Below are positions 1-8,466 of a stretch of 64,000 nt of DNA, piece after piece. The notes under the pieces were generated by a model. That model was not told the DNA's origin, ran no database searches, and was given only the letters and a program-made list of their open reading frames with translations. The translations under genes and the position numbers were made by a program. Every line of letters begins with the position of its first letter. Positions within the stretch are counted from its first letter, which is position 1. The DNA is from a bacterium (GTDB lineage Bacteria; Pseudomonadota; Alphaproteobacteria; Acetobacterales; Acetobacteraceae). The stretch lies in NCBI GenBank assembly GCA_026224825.1, contig JAMFRO010000105.1, positions 1-64,000 of the forward strand, given 5' to 3'.

Positions 1-1
1 C

Positions 2-94
2 ACCGATAAGCCCACCAAGGTTGGCTTCCGCGTGTTGGACGGTGGCCGCAAAGTGCGTGTTGCTCGTAAGAGCGGCAACGCCATTGACGGCTGA
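2..94 (+). CDS. rplX: 50S ribosomal protein L24, C-terminal end (partial)
   Basis: The window opens inside this gene; only the last 30 residues and the TGA stop are present. The visible tail ([15 protein letters not shown], then [10 protein letters not shown]) matches the conserved C-terminus of bacterial L24, an early assembly protein of the 50S subunit. It lies 10 nt before rplE, as in the standard spc operon. The upstream part is outside the window. Confidence 0.9.
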   Translation, partial: TDKPTKVGFRVLDGGRKVRVARKSGNAIDG

Positions 95-104
95 GGAGGC
101 TGAC

Positions 105-665
105 ATGAGCGAAGTTAAAGACCTGCCACGGCTGCAAAAGTACTACCGTGAGGTGGTGCGTGAGCAGATGCTGAAGGAATTCGGGTATAAGAACCCGTTC
201 GAAGTGCCGACGCTGGATAAGATCGTCATCAACATGGGCGTGGGCGAAGCCGCCGCCGACCAGAAGAAGCTTGATGCCGCTGTTGCCGAGCTGACGCTGA
301 TTGCAGGCCAGAAGCCGGTGAAGACGATTGCGAAGAAGGCGATTGCCGGCTTCAAAATCCGCGCCGGTCTGCCGATCGGCTGTAAGGTAACGCTGCGCCG
401 GGCCAAGATGTACGAGTTCCTGGACCGCCTGGTCACCATCGCGCTGCCGCGCGTGCGTGACTTCCGTGGGATCCCCAGCAACAAGGGCTTCGACGGGCGC
501 GGCAATTTTGCCATGGGCCTCAAGGAACAGATTATTTTCCCTGAGATCGTCTATGACAAGGTCGATGCGATCCGCGGCATGGACATCATCTTCGTAACCA
601 GTGCGAAGACCGATGCCGAAGCCAAGGCACTGCTTAAGGGCTTCAATCTGCCGTTTGCTAAATAA
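105..665 (+). CDS. rplE: 50S ribosomal protein L5
   Basis: 186 residues, the usual bacterial length. L5 binds 5S rRNA and forms part of the central protuberance of the 50S subunit. Visible family signatures are the [11 protein letters not shown] segment near residue 40, the GQKPVKT segment near residue 75 and the RVRDFRGI stretch. The open frame extends 28 codons further upstream, but that part overlaps rplX. The ATG at 105 follows a GAGGAGG ribosome site and starts the normal L5 N-terminus ([10 protein letters not shown]). Confidence 0.97.
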   Translation: MSEVKDLPRLQKYYREVVREQMLKEFGYKNPFEVPTLDKIVINMGVGEAAADQKKLDAAVAELTLIAGQKPVKTIAKKAIAGFKIRAGLPIGCKVTLRRAKMYEFLDRLVTIALPRVRDFRGIPSNKGFDGRGNFAMGLKEQIIFPEIVYDKVDAIRGMDIIFVTSAKTDAEAKALLKGFNLPFAK

Positions 666-691
666 GCGCGGCGAAATTTTTTTGGAAAACG

Positions 692-720
692 GCCAGTTAG
701 GACTGGCAGGTTCCGGAGGG
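692..720 (+). promoter_or_regulatory. Small hairpin next to the rpsN ribosome-binding site
   Basis: A 6-bp inverted repeat, GCCAGT (692-697) and ACTGGC (702-707) with a TAGG loop, lies just before the Shine-Dalgarno run GGAGGG (715-720) of rpsN. A similar hairpin-plus-GGAGGG arrangement precedes rpoA. It could shape ribosome access or mark an mRNA processing site; that role is inference. Confidence 0.35.
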
Positions 721-729
721 TAACAGAAG

Positions 730-1035
730 ATGGCTAAGACATCGCAGGTCAACCGAAACCGCAAGCGCGAGCGCCTGGCGGCCCGTGACAAGGGCAAGCG
801 CGGAACGCTGAAAGCGACGATCATGGATCGCACGCTGCCGGTGGAAGACCGTTTTGAGGCGAGCCTGAAGCTCGCGCAACTGCCGCGCAATGGCGCCAAG
901 GTGCGTGTGCGTCTGCGCTGCGAGCTGACCGGGCGTGCCCGCGGCAATTATCGCAAGTTCAAACTCTGCCGTATCGCGTTCCGCGATCTGGCCAGCTCCG
1001 GGCAGCTCCCCGGTGTTGCCAAGGCTAGCTGGTAA
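730..1035 (+). CDS. rpsN: 30S ribosomal protein S14 (zinc-free long form)
   Basis: 101 residues, the long class of S14 that lacks the CxxC...CxxC zinc ribbon. S14 sits in the head of the 30S subunit and binds 16S rRNA. The C-terminal signature [15 protein letters not shown] is present, followed by the family ending LPGVAKASW. It is placed between rplE and rpsH as in other spc operons. The start follows GGAGGG with a 9-nt spacer. Confidence 0.97.
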   Translation: MAKTSQVNRNRKRERLAARDKGKRGTLKATIMDRTLPVEDRFEASLKLAQLPRNGAKVRVRLRCELTGRARGNYRKFKLCRIAFRDLASSGQLPGVAKASW

Positions 1036-1052
1036 GGAAAGGGCAAACCAAA

Positions 1053-1451
1053 ATGTCGATGTCCGATCCGTTGGGTGATATGCTCACCCGCATCCGTAAT
1101 GCTCAGCACGCACGTTTGACCGTGTGTGTGGCCCCGGCCTCCAATCTGCGCGCCAACGTGCTCGACGTGCTGAAGCGCGAGGGTTTCATTCGTGGTTTCA
1201 CGCGTGAAGAGCTGCGCCCGGGTATTTCTCAGCTCCGCATCGAGCTGAAGTACAACGAAGGTCAGCCGGTGATCAAAGAGATCAGCCGCGTGTCCCGTCC
1301 GGGCCGCCGCGTCTACTCCAAGATCAAGGAGCTGCCGCGTGTGTATTCTGGTCTGGGCGTTTCCATCCTCTCCACGCCGCGTGGCGTGATGAGCGATGTT
1401 GAAGCCCGCGCTGCCAATGTTGGCGGCGAAGTTCTCTGCCGCGTCTTCTAA
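1053..1451 (+). CDS. rpsH: 30S ribosomal protein S8
   Basis: 132 residues, normal for S8, which binds helix 21 of 16S rRNA and in enteric bacteria also represses the spc operon. Conserved features are the N-terminal [14 protein letters not shown] segment and the C-terminal [12 protein letters not shown] segment. It starts 17 nt after rpsN behind an AAGGAAAGG ribosome site. Whether S8 autoregulates the operon here cannot be judged from the sequence alone. Confidence 0.97.
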   Translation: MSMSDPLGDMLTRIRNAQHARLTVCVAPASNLRANVLDVLKREGFIRGFTREELRPGISQLRIELKYNEGQPVIKEISRVSRPGRRVYSKIKELPRVYSGLGVSILSTPRGVMSDVEARAANVGGEVLCRVF

Positions 1452-1463
1452 GGGAGAGATACA

Positions 1464-1997
1464 ATGTCACGCGTAGGCAAATATCCCGTTGAAATTCCCG
1501 CTGGTGTCACCGTGGCACTGGCTGGGACCATTCTCACCGCCAAGGGCAAGCTCGGTGAGCTGTCCCTGGCACTGACCGATAAGGTCGAGACCACGATTGA
1601 AGGCAATAAGGTTTCGGTTGCACCGAAGACCAAGGAAAGCGCTTCCCGCATGATGTGGGGCACGACGCGCGCCAATATCGCCAATTTGGTGAAGGGCGTT
1701 TCCGTCGGTTATGCGAAGACCCTGGAGATCACCGGCACGGGTTACCGCGCCGCGGTGCAAGGGTCTAACCTGGTCGTCAATCTGGGCTTCTCGCATGACG
1801 TGGTCTATCCGATCCCGGCCGGGATCAAGGTGAGCTGTGAAAAGCCGACCTTGATCAAGGTTGAGGGTGTCGATAAGCGTCAGGTTGGCCAGGTTTGCGC
1901 CGAGCTGCGCAGCTATCGTCCGCCTGAGCCGTATAAGGGCAAGGGTGTCAAGTTCGAAGGCGAAGCGATCCGCCGGAAAGAGGGTAAGAAGAAGTAA
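1464..1997 (+). CDS. rplF: 50S ribosomal protein L6
   Basis: 177 residues with the two-domain L6 pattern: N-terminal [15 protein letters not shown] and the C-terminal signature [14 protein letters not shown] near residue 150. L6 binds the sarcin-ricin region of 23S rRNA near the factor-binding site. The stop codon overlaps the rplR start by one base (TAATG), so the two genes are translationally coupled. Confidence 0.97.
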   Translation: MSRVGKYPVEIPAGVTVALAGTILTAKGKLGELSLALTDKVETTIEGNKVSVAPKTKESASRMMWGTTRANIANLVKGVSVGYAKTLEITGTGYRAAVQGSNLVVNLGFSHDVVYPIPAGIKVSCEKPTLIKVEGVDKRQVGQVCAELRSYRPPEPYKGKGVKFEGEAIRRKEGKKK

Positions 1998-2356
1998 TGT
2001 CAAATCTTACATTGCAGGCGCGCCGCCGGGAGCGTCTTCGCTATCAGCTTCGGCAGAAATCTTCTGGCCGTCCGCGTTTGTCCGTGTTCCGCTCGGGCAA
2101 GCACATTTACGCGCAGATCATCGACGACGCGCAGGGTGTAACGCTTGCGGCGGCTTCGTCGCTCGACAAGGAGCTGCGCGCAGCCCTGAAGACCGGCGCC
2201 GATAAGGATGCCGCGTCTGCTGTTGGCAAGTTGATTGCCGAGCGCTCGAAAGTTGCCGGCGTTATCGCCGTGGTGTTCGATCGTGGTTCTTATCTCTATC
2301 ATGGCCGGGTCAAAGCCCTGGCTGAGGCGGCCCGCGAGGGCGGCCTCGACTTCTAG
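1997..2356 (+). CDS. rplR: 50S ribosomal protein L18
   Basis: 119 residues. L18 binds 5S rRNA with L5 in the central protuberance. The basic N-terminus ([12 protein letters not shown]), the [18 protein letters not shown] motif and the C-terminal [23 protein letters not shown] motif region identify the family. The ATG shares its first base with the rplF stop. rpsE follows 11 nt downstream. Confidence 0.97.
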   Translation: MSNLTLQARRRERLRYQLRQKSSGRPRLSVFRSGKHIYAQIIDDAQGVTLAAASSLDKELRAALKTGADKDAASAVGKLIAERSKVAGVIAVVFDRGSYLYHGRVKALAEAAREGGLDF

Positions 2357-2367
2357 GAGCATTCCAT

Positions 2368-2967
2368 ATGGCACGTGAAGCACGCGAAGGCGGCTCGGGC
2401 GGCAGGGACCGGAATCGCGATCACAATCGCGACCGCAATGACGGTGGCGATGAGTTCGTCGACAAGCTGGTAACGATCAACCGCGTTGCCAAAGTGGTGA
2501 AGGGCGGCCGCCGGTTCGCTTTTGCTGCTCTGGTGGTGGTGGGCGACCAGAAGGGCCGCGTTGGCTACGGTGCGGGCAAGGCCCGTGAAGTGCCGGAAGC
2601 GATCCGCAAGGCGACCGAGCGGGCGAAGAAGACGCTGATTCGCGTGCCGATGAAGGAAGGCCGTACGCTGCACCACGATATTCGTGGTACGTTCGGCGCT
2701 GGTGAAGTGGTGATCCGCTCGGCCCCGGCCGGTACGGGCATTATTGCCGGCGGCCCCTTGCGCGCTGTGTTTGAGACGCTGGGGATTGGCGATGTGGTGG
2801 CGAAGTCGCTGGGCAGCCGTAACCCGCATAACATGGTGAAAGCCGCGTTTGCAGCGTTGCAGAATGTGACCAGCCCGCGTCAGGTGGCTACCCGCCGCGG
2901 CAAGAAAGTGGCTGATCTTTATGGTTCTGCTGACAAGCAGGCGCCGGTGGAGGTGAGCGATGTCTGA
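2368..2967 (+). CDS. rpsE: 30S ribosomal protein S5
   Basis: 199 residues. S5 lies at the mRNA entry side of the 30S subunit and affects decoding accuracy. The N-terminal [18 protein letters not shown] and the central [17 protein letters not shown] motifs are clear. The first 25 residues are an Arg/Asp/Asn/Gly-rich extension, common in alphaproteobacterial S5 and probably disordered. The 3' end overlaps rpmD by 8 nt. Confidence 0.97.
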   Translation: MAREAREGGSGGRDRNRDHNRDRNDGGDEFVDKLVTINRVAKVVKGGRRFAFAALVVVGDQKGRVGYGAGKAREVPEAIRKATERAKKTLIRVPMKEGRTLHHDIRGTFGAGEVVIRSAPAGTGIIAGGPLRAVFETLGIGDVVAKSLGSRNPHNMVKAAFAALQNVTSPRQVATRRGKKVADLYGSADKQAPVEVSDV

Positions 2968-3148
2968 TAAGAAAATTCGGGTAACGCAGATCGCTTCCGG
3001 TAACGGGCGCAAGCCCGGCCAGCAGGCGACGCTGATCGGTCTGGGTCTGAACAAGATCAGCAAGACCATTGAATTGACGGCGACCCCGGAAGTTTTGGGT
3101 GCAGTCCGTAAGGTGGCACATCTGCTGAAGGTCGAGGATCTGGCGTAA
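2960..3148 (+). CDS. rpmD: 50S ribosomal protein L30
   Basis: 62 residues, typical of bacterial L30, a small protein of the large subunit. The segments [20 protein letters not shown] and [12 protein letters not shown] fit the family. It starts inside the end of rpsE (8-nt overlap), so its translation is probably coupled to S5. Confidence 0.95.
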   Translation: MSDKKIRVTQIASGNGRKPGQQATLIGLGLNKISKTIELTATPEVLGAVRKVAHLLKVEDLA

Positions 3149-3175
3149 GCTGGGTCTTTGTTAAGGATTTTAACG

Positions 3176-3661
3176 ATGAAATTGAATGAAATTCGCGACA
3201 ATCCCGGCGCTCGGCTTAAGTCCAAGCGGTTGGGTCGCGGCATTGGTTCCGGCAAGGGTAAGACCTCCGGTAAGGGTGTGAAGGGGCAGAAGGCTCGTGA
3301 GGGCGTGTCTCTGAACGGCTTCGAAGGTGGGCAGTTGCCGATCTATCGCCGTTTGCCGAAGCGTGGCTTTACCAATGTGAACCGCAAGGAATACGCGCCG
3401 CTTAACCTCGGCGTGCTTGCTGCGGCGATCCAGGACGGTAAGCTCGATGCCAGCCAGCCGATCACCGAGGCCTTGCTGGCCGCGGCTGGCGTGGTGCGTG
3501 TGAACAAGGTGGACGGTGTGCGTCTGCTGGCCAAGGGCAGCATCGCGCAGGCTGTCACCATCGAAGTCTCCGGTGCTTCCGCTGCTGCGGTTGCCGCCAT
3601 TGAGCAGGCTGGTGGAAAAGTGACGACTTTGGTTGCCAAGGCTGAAGCTGCCGCTGCCTAA
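3176..3661 (+). CDS. rplO: 50S ribosomal protein L15
   Basis: 161 residues. L15 is a late-assembly 50S protein that contacts 23S rRNA. The Gly/Lys-rich N-terminus ([18 protein letters not shown], then KGQKAR) and the [18 protein letters not shown] segment are diagnostic. An in-frame start exists 18 nt upstream, but ATG 3176 follows AAGGA at good spacing and gives the family N-terminus [12 protein letters not shown]. It is the last ribosomal gene before the hairpins preceding secY. Confidence 0.96.
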   Translation: MKLNEIRDNPGARLKSKRLGRGIGSGKGKTSGKGVKGQKAREGVSLNGFEGGQLPIYRRLPKRGFTNVNRKEYAPLNLGVLAAAIQDGKLDASQPITEALLAAAGVVRVNKVDGVRLLAKGSIAQAVTIEVSGASAAAVAAIEQAGGKVTTLVAKAEAAAA

Positions 3662-3673
3662 GGGCTTGCCTCT

Positions 3674-3690
3674 GCCGGGGAAAACCCGGC
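3674..3690 (+). promoter_or_regulatory. Hairpin after rplO (first of two)
   Basis: GCCGGG and CCCGGC arms separated by GAAAA form a 6-bp GC-only stem 13 nt after the rplO stop. It has no T tract of its own. Together with the larger hairpin at 3704-3747 it fills the rplO-secY gap. It may be a processing or pause site. Confidence 0.4.
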
Positions 3691-3703
3691 AAATAGCGCT
3701 ATG

Positions 3704-3749
3704 AAACGGCGCTTGCCAGTCGCGCATCGCACGGGCAAGCGCCGTTTTT
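3704..3749 (+). terminator. Terminator-like hairpin between rplO and secY
   Basis: A perfect 14-bp inverted repeat with arms at 3704-3717 and 3734-3747, a 16-nt loop and a run of five T at the end of the second arm. It has the form of an intrinsic terminator, yet it stands inside the spc transcription unit, 21 nt before the secY start. A leaky terminator or attenuator that lowers secY-adk expression relative to the ribosomal genes is the simplest reading (inference). Confidence 0.6.
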
Positions 3750-3770
3750 GTTGAAATTTAAGGATAATGC

Positions 3771-5105
3771 ATGGCTTCCGCTGCAGAACAGATGGCCGCG
3801 AACATGAACCTTGGGGCGTTCGGCAAGGCCACGGATCTCAAGAAACGCATCTGGTTTACCTTGGGCGCTCTGATTGTGTTCCGTCTCGGCACGTATATTC
3901 CGGTGCCCGGCGTTGATGCGACCGTGATGGCGCATCTGATGACGCAGAACGGCAGCGGGCTGCTCGGCATGTTCAACATGTTTACGGGTGGCGCGCTTGG
4001 GCGGATGACGATCTTTGCGCTCAACATCCTGCCCTATATCAGTGCCAGCATCATCATTCAGTTGATGACCTCGACCATCCCGGCGCTCGAGACGCTGAAG
4101 AAGGAAGGCGACTCGGGGCGGCAGCGGATTACCCAATATACGCGCTACCTCACCGTGGTCATCGCCACGGCCCAGGCCTATGGCATTGCCATCAGCCTGG
4201 AGCATGTGAAGACGCCCCTCGGGGCGGCAGTGATCGATCCCGGTATTTTCTTTGTCTTTACCGCAGTCGTCACTTTGGTGGGCGGCACGATTTTTGTGAT
4301 GTGGCTGGGTGAGCAGATCACCTCACGCGGCATCGGCACCGGCTCCAGCCTGCTGATCTTTACCGGCATTGTCGCCAATATGCCCGTCGCTATCGCCAAT
4401 ATTCTGGAGCTGGGCTCGACCGGCGCGCTCTCGACCCTTTTTATCATCATGTTTTTCATCGTCGGCTTTGCCGTCATCGGCTTCGTCGTGTTCATGGAGC
4501 GGGCGCAGCGGCGTATCCTCATCCAGCATCCCAAGCGGCAGATGGGCCAGAAAGTGTTTGGCGGGGAGAGCAATTACATGCCGCTCAAGGTGAACACCTC
4601 GGGTGTGATGCCGCCGATTTTCGCCAGCTCGCTGCTGGTGATCCCGGCCTCCTTCGGTCTCGCCAATATAGGGCCGGCCTGGCTGCAGCAGGGCATCCAT
4701 ATGCTGTCGCGCGGCCAGCCGCTTTATATGCTGGTGTTCGCCGGCTTGATCCTGGCGTTCTCCTTCGTCTGGGCGGCCATCGCGTTCAACCCGGAAGAGA
4801 CGGCTGAGAATTTGAAGAAAAACGGCGCGTTCATTCCCGGCATCAAGCCTGGTAGCAACACGGCCAAGTATTTTGACACGGTCTTGACCCGCCTGACCGC
4901 TATAGGCGCGATCTATCTGGTCATCGTCTGTCTGTTGCCGGATTTCGCCATGAGCAAATACAGCCTGCCGTTTTATTTTGGCGGCACGTCTCTCTTGATC
5001 ATGGTGTCGGTAACAATGGATACTATGACGCAGGTCCAGTCGCATCTGCTGGCGCATCAATACCAGGGCCTGCTACGCAAGCCCCGGGGCAAGAATCGGA
5101 AATAA
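3771..5105 (+). CDS. secY: Protein translocase subunit SecY
   Basis: 444 residues with about ten hydrophobic segments. SecY forms the protein-conducting channel of the SecYEG translocon in the inner membrane. Visible signatures are the TM1 region [22 protein letters not shown], the [19 protein letters not shown] plug/TM2 region, the cytosolic loop [15 protein letters not shown] and the C-terminal [19 protein letters not shown] segment. The ATG at 3771 follows AAGGAT. adk follows 10 nt downstream, the normal alphaproteobacterial order. Confidence 0.98.
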   Translation: MASAAEQMAANMNLGAFGKATDLKKRIWFTLGALIVFRLGTYIPVPGVDATVMAHLMTQNGSGLLGMFNMFTGGALGRMTIFALNILPYISASIIIQLMTSTIPALETLKKEGDSGRQRITQYTRYLTVVIATAQAYGIAISLEHVKTPLGAAVIDPGIFFVFTAVVTLVGGTIFVMWLGEQITSRGIGTGSSLLIFTGIVANMPVAIANILELGSTGALSTLFIIMFFIVGFAVIGFVVFMERAQRRILIQHPKRQMGQKVFGGESNYMPLKVNTSGVMPPIFASSLLVIPASFGLANIGPAWLQQGIHMLSRGQPLYMLVFAGLILAFSFVWAAIAFNPEETAENLKKNGAFIPGIKPGSNTAKYFDTVLTRLTAIGAIYLVIVCLLPDFAMSKYSLPFYFGGTSLLIMVSVTMDTMTQVQSHLLAHQYQGLLRKPRGKNRK

Positions 5106-5115
5106 GGAGAGGGAC

Positions 5116-5787
5116 GTGGAGCTAATCCTGCTGGGGCCGCCGGGGGCGGGTAAGGGGACGCAATCGAAGCTGCTGGAGACACGTTATGGTGTCACGCAGA
5201 TCTCGACAGGCGACATGCTGCGTGCCGAGGTGAAGGCCGGCAGCCCGATTGGGCTGGAGGCCAAGAGCGTGATGGATGCCGGAGGGCTGGTGTCCGACGA
5301 TATTCTGGTCCGCATGATCGGTGACCGGATTCACCGGCCGGATTGCGCCAAAGGGTTCATTCTCGATGGCTTCCCGCGTACCGTGCCGCAGGCCGAGGCG
5401 CTGGATAAGATGCTGCATAGCACGGCGGTCGATCTGGACGCCGTGATCGAGCTGAAGGTGGATGAGGCCGTGCTGGTCGAGCGGATCAGCGGGAGGTTTA
5501 CTTGTTCCAAATGCGGCACGGGCTATCACGATAAGTTTAAGCTGCCGAAGAAAGAGGGCGTATGCGATGCCTGCGGCAGTACGGAATTCACCCGCCGCCC
5601 GGACGACAAGGCCGAGACCGTGCATGCGAGACTCGAGGCCTATAATGCCCAGACGGCGCCGATTCTGCCCTATTACAAGGCGCAGGGCCGGTTGTACGCC
5701 GTGGATGGCATGGCCGAGATGGATGAAGTAGAAGCGCAGATCGAAGCCGTTCTGCGTAAAATCGGCGTTCCGCCTGCCGGAGTTTGA
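5116..5787 (+). CDS. adk: Adenylate kinase (zinc-binding LID type)
   Basis: 223 residues, GTG start behind AGGAGAGG. It catalyses ATP + AMP = 2 ADP in the cytoplasm. The P-loop GPPGAGKGT is at residues 7-15, and the AMP-site motif DGFPRT is near residues 84-89. The LID domain is the long form and carries Cys130-x2-Cys133 and Cys150-x2-Cys153, the four-cysteine zinc site of many bacterial Adk proteins but not of the E. coli enzyme. It lies between secY and rpsM, as expected. Confidence 0.97.
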   Translation: MELILLGPPGAGKGTQSKLLETRYGVTQISTGDMLRAEVKAGSPIGLEAKSVMDAGGLVSDDILVRMIGDRIHRPDCAKGFILDGFPRTVPQAEALDKMLHSTAVDLDAVIELKVDEAVLVERISGRFTCSKCGTGYHDKFKLPKKEGVCDACGSTEFTRRPDDKAETVHARLEAYNAQTAPILPYYKAQGRLYAVDGMAEMDEVEAQIEAVLRKIGVPPAGV

Positions 5788-5800
5788 TGTTACATTTGAG

Positions 5801-5820
5801 CGATCACGAAAAATTGATCG
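5801..5820. repeat. Inverted repeat after adk
   Basis: CGATCA (5801-5806) and TGATCG (5815-5820) flank an A-rich centre, and the outer TTCGT (5821-5825) can extend pairing with ACGAA. It sits 13 nt after the adk stop and just upstream of the rpsM promoter. It may be a weak adk terminator or a binding site. Confidence 0.3.
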
Positions 5821-5827
5821 TTCGTCA

Positions 5828-5855
5828 TTGACTCTGAGTTGGCGGGCGCTATAAC
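5828..5855 (+). promoter_or_regulatory. Sigma-70-type promoter for the alpha operon (rpsM)
   Basis: TTGACT (5828-5833) and TATAAC (5850-5855) are separated by 16 nt, a strong match to a housekeeping promoter. It would start transcription near 5862, giving a leader of about 55 nt before the rpsM GTG. The leader holds a hairpin, GCGGCGC (5864-5870) with GCGCCGC (5883-5889). A separate promoter here would let the alpha operon be set independently of spc. Confidence 0.6.
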
Positions 5856-5917
5856 CCGCTTTCGCGGCGCTCCCGAGGTGGGGCGCCGCAACTTGTTATG
5901 ACCTCAGGAGATACCTC

Positions 5918-6295
5918 GTGGCGCGTATTGCCGGCGTAAACATTCCCACGAACAAGCGTGTCGTGATCAGCCTTCGTTACATTTATGGCATCGGCCCCGT
6001 GAAGGCGCAGCAAATCTGCACCGCTCTCGGTATTCCGGACGAGCGCCGTGTAAACCAGCTGTCCGACGATGAAATTCTGCGTCTCCGTGAGACCATCGAC
6101 AAGGATTACCGCGTCGAGGGCGATCTGCGCCGTGAAGTTGCGATGAACATCAAGCGCTTGATTGATCTCGGCTGCTATCGCGGCCTGCGCCATCGTAAGG
6201 GCCTCCCGGTCCGCGGTCAGCGCACCCACACCAATGCCCGTACCCGTAAGGGTAAGGCCGTGGCGATTGCCGGCAAGAAGAAAGTTACCCGCTAA
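5918..6295 (+). CDS. rpsM: 30S ribosomal protein S13
   Basis: 125 residues, GTG start behind AGGAG. S13 is in the 30S head and contacts the P-site tRNA and the intersubunit bridge. N-terminal [19 protein letters not shown], the [13 protein letters not shown] helix-hairpin-helix and the C-terminal [20 protein letters not shown] signature are present. First gene of the alpha operon; rpsK follows 40 nt later. Confidence 0.97.
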   Translation: MARIAGVNIPTNKRVVISLRYIYGIGPVKAQQICTALGIPDERRVNQLSDDEILRLRETIDKDYRVEGDLRREVAMNIKRLIDLGCYRGLRHRKGLPVRGQRTHTNARTRKGKAVAIAGKKKVTR

Positions 6296-6335
6296 GCGCT
6301 CTTAGCACCCCGCTTTTAGTTACAGGATCAAAGAT

Positions 6336-6725
6336 ATGGCGAAGCCCGCCTCTCGTCCCCGCAAGAAAGAACGCAAGAACATCATCTCTGGTGTTGCGCA
6401 TGTTCTCGCCAGCTTCAACAACACCATGGTCAACATCACCGATGCCCAGGGCAATACCATTGCCTGGTCCACCGCTGGTAGCCAGGGTTTCAAAGGCAGC
6501 CGCAAATCCACCCCGTATGCCGCCCAGGTGGCTGCTGAGGATGCCGGCCGCAAGGCCCGCGAGCATGGTATGGAAATGCTGGAGATCGAGGTCAGCGGGC
6601 CTGGTTCGGGACGTGAGAGCGCCCTGCGCGCGCTGCAGGCTGTTGGCTTTCAGATATCCGCGATTCGCGACCTGACGCCGATCCCGCATAATGGTTGCCG
6701 CCCGCGCAAGCGCCGCCGCGTCTAA
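6336..6725 (+). CDS. rpsK: 30S ribosomal protein S11
   Basis: 129 residues. S11 lines the platform of the 30S subunit near the mRNA exit. The [15 protein letters not shown] segment near residue 27, the [14 protein letters not shown] segment near residue 53 and the C-terminal [18 protein letters not shown] are the family hallmarks. It is preceded by an AGGATCAAAG leader and followed by rpoA after 59 nt. Confidence 0.97.
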   Translation: MAKPASRPRKKERKNIISGVAHVLASFNNTMVNITDAQGNTIAWSTAGSQGFKGSRKSTPYAAQVAAEDAGRKAREHGMEMLEIEVSGPGSGRESALRALQAVGFQISAIRDLTPIPHNGCRPRKRRRV

Positions 6726-6751
6726 AGCCGGAATGCGATTTAGTTGAGGCC

Positions 6752-6780
6752 CTGGCAGTCTTGAGCTGCCGGCCGGAGGG
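6752..6780 (+). promoter_or_regulatory. Hairpin next to the rpoA ribosome-binding site
   Basis: CTGGCAG (6752-6758) pairs with CTGCCGG (6766-6772), including one G-U pair, and is followed within a few bases by the GGAGGG ribosome site (6775-6780) of rpoA. The arrangement resembles that before rpsN. It may modulate rpoA initiation; no function is proven. Confidence 0.35.
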
Positions 6781-6784
6781 GTGA

Positions 6785-7822
6785 ATGTTGAAAGAATCGA
6801 ATTTGTCTTTGCAACGCAACTGGCAGAATCTGATCAAGCCGGAGCAGCTCGATATCGAGTTTGGTTCCGATGCTGGCCGCGTGGCCACGATTATTGCTGA
6901 GCCGCTGGAGCGCGGCTTTGGCATGACGCTGGGGAACTCCCTGCGCCGTATCCTGCTGTCCTCTCTGCAGGGGGCTGCCGTTACAGCCCTGCGCATTGAT
7001 GGCGTTTTGCACGAATTCTCCACGATTGCCGGCGTCCGCGAGGACGTGACCGACATCGTGTTGAACATCAAGCAACTGGCCGTGCGGATGCATGGCGAGG
7101 GGCCGAAGCGCATGGTGCTGACCGCGACCGGGCCTGGTGAGGTGAAAGCCTCGCAGATTCAGGCTGGCCACGATATCGAGATCATGAACCCGGACCTCGT
7201 GCTTTGCACGCTGGACGATGGTGCGACTTTGGGTGTGGAATTCACCGTTGGCTCCGGCCGCGGCTATGAAGCTGCCTCCGCGAACCGTCCGGAAGATGCG
7301 CCGATCGGGTTGATCCCGATTGATGCGATCTACTCGCCGGTGCGCCGCGTGTCCTACAAGGTCGAGAAGACCCGCGTTGGCCAGGTGACGGATTACGACA
7401 AGCTGATCCTGGAAGTGGAAACCAACGGGGCGGTGACGCCTGAGGATGCGGTGGCTCTGGCCGCGCGCATCATGCAGGACCAGCTCGGCATGTTCGTGAA
7501 CTTCGAGGAGCCGCAGCGTCTGCGCGCCGAGGAGCCGCGGATCGAGCTGCCGTTCAACCCGAATCTGCTGCGCAAGGTGGACGAGCTCGAGCTCTCCGTG
7601 CGCTCCGCCAACTGCCTGAAGAACGACAATATCGTGTATATTGGCGATCTGGTGCAGAAGAGCGAGCAGGAAATGCTGCGTACGCCGAATTTCGGCCGTA
7701 AGTCTTTGAACGAAATCAAGGAAGTGTTGACCGCCATGGGGCTCTCCCTTGGCATGACCGTGACCGACTGGCCGCCCGAGAATATCGAGGAATTGGCCAA
7801 GCGTTCCGACCAACCCTTCTAA
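6785..7822 (+). CDS. rpoA: DNA-directed RNA polymerase alpha subunit
   Basis: 345 residues, two domains. The N-terminal assembly domain includes [18 protein letters not shown] near residue 40. The C-terminal domain after about residue 255 includes [15 protein letters not shown] and the [19 protein letters not shown] helix region that binds UP elements and activators. It dimerises to nucleate core RNA polymerase. The ATG at 6785 follows GGAGGGGTGA. rplQ follows 24 nt downstream, the usual alpha operon end. Confidence 0.98.
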   Translation: MLKESNLSLQRNWQNLIKPEQLDIEFGSDAGRVATIIAEPLERGFGMTLGNSLRRILLSSLQGAAVTALRIDGVLHEFSTIAGVREDVTDIVLNIKQLAVRMHGEGPKRMVLTATGPGEVKASQIQAGHDIEIMNPDLVLCTLDDGATLGVEFTVGSGRGYEAASANRPEDAPIGLIPIDAIYSPVRRVSYKVEKTRVGQVTDYDKLILEVETNGAVTPEDAVALAARIMQDQLGMFVNFEEPQRLRAEEPRIELPFNPNLLRKVDELELSVRSANCLKNDNIVYIGDLVQKSEQEMLRTPNFGRKSLNEIKEVLTAMGLSLGMTVTDWPPENIEELAKRSDQPF

Positions 7823-7846
7823 AGTCTTAAAGGGAAGTTTTTTACC

Positions 7847-8266
7847 ATGCGTCACGGTCTTAGCGGTCGTAAACTCAGCGTCACCTCGTCTCATCGCTTG
7901 GCGATGTTCCGCAATATGGCGGTCGCCCTCATAAAGCATGAGCAGATCACCACAACTCTGCCCAAGGCCAAGGAATTGCGCCCGGTGGCAGAGAAGCTGA
8001 TCACGCTTGGCAAGCGCGGCGATCTGCATGCCAAGCGCCAGGCGTTCAACCAGCTGCGCGACGAGACCATCGTTGCCAAATTGTTTGATGCTCTGGCAAC
8101 GCGCTACAAGACGCGCGCTGGCGGTTATACCCGCGTGCTGAAGGCCGGCATGCGCCATGGCGATGCTGCCGATATGGCCGTGATCGAGCTGATCGACCGC
8201 GATGTGTCGGCCAAGGGCCAGGACAGCGGCCCGCGCCCGGAAGTGGCGGCTGAAGACGAGGAATAA
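7847..8266 (+). CDS. rplQ: 50S ribosomal protein L17
   Basis: 139 residues. The N-terminus [20 protein letters not shown] and the [13 protein letters not shown]-like segment (here [20 protein letters not shown]) identify L17, a 50S protein near the exit tunnel. The C-terminal 20 residues are an acidic tail of low conservation. It is the last gene of the alpha operon. Its TAA stop is the first codon of the large palindrome that follows. Confidence 0.97.
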   Translation: MRHGLSGRKLSVTSSHRLAMFRNMAVALIKHEQITTTLPKAKELRPVAEKLITLGKRGDLHAKRQAFNQLRDETIVAKLFDALATRYKTRAGGYTRVLKAGMRHGDAADMAVIELIDRDVSAKGQDSGPRPEVAAEDEE

Positions 8267-8291
8267 GAAAGGCGAGGGGCTTCGCCCCCTC

Positions 8292-8323
8292 GACCCCGCT
8301 GGGGCCTGTGGCCCCAGACCCCC
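8292..8323. repeat. 32-nt core repeat, copy 1
   Basis: This core (GACCCCGCTGGGGCCTG onward) recurs at 15986-16017 with a single mismatch. Both copies lie in the left arm of a palindrome separating convergent genes. This suggests a dispersed repeat family rather than chance local structure. Confidence 0.75.
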
Positions 8324-8332
8324 GATAGTTTA

Positions 8333-8398
8333 AGATATAAAAAGAGGCCTGCCACTGAGGTGTTCAAACACCCCGGAGGCAGGCCTCTTTTTATATCT
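8333..8398. terminator. Bidirectional intrinsic terminator in the palindrome centre
   Basis: Perfect 21-bp arms at 8333-8353 and 8378-8398, AT-rich at their outer ends and GC-rich inside, with A and T runs on the two sides. This is the classic layout for a terminator that works from both strands. The loop holds a further small stem, GGTGT (8359-8363) with ACACC (8368-8372). It serves rplQ on the + strand and the small gene on the - strand. Confidence 0.75.
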
Positions 8399-8466
8399 TT
8401 TAAAAAACTAATGGGGTCTGGGCCTCAGGCCCAGTGGGGTCGAGGGGGCGAAGCCCCTCGCCTTTC

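Noticed and set aside
6740-8158. A 472-codon - strand frame opposite rpoA and rplQ
   Set aside because: It is a shadow of rpoA and rplQ; the composition is typical of reverse-strand translation.
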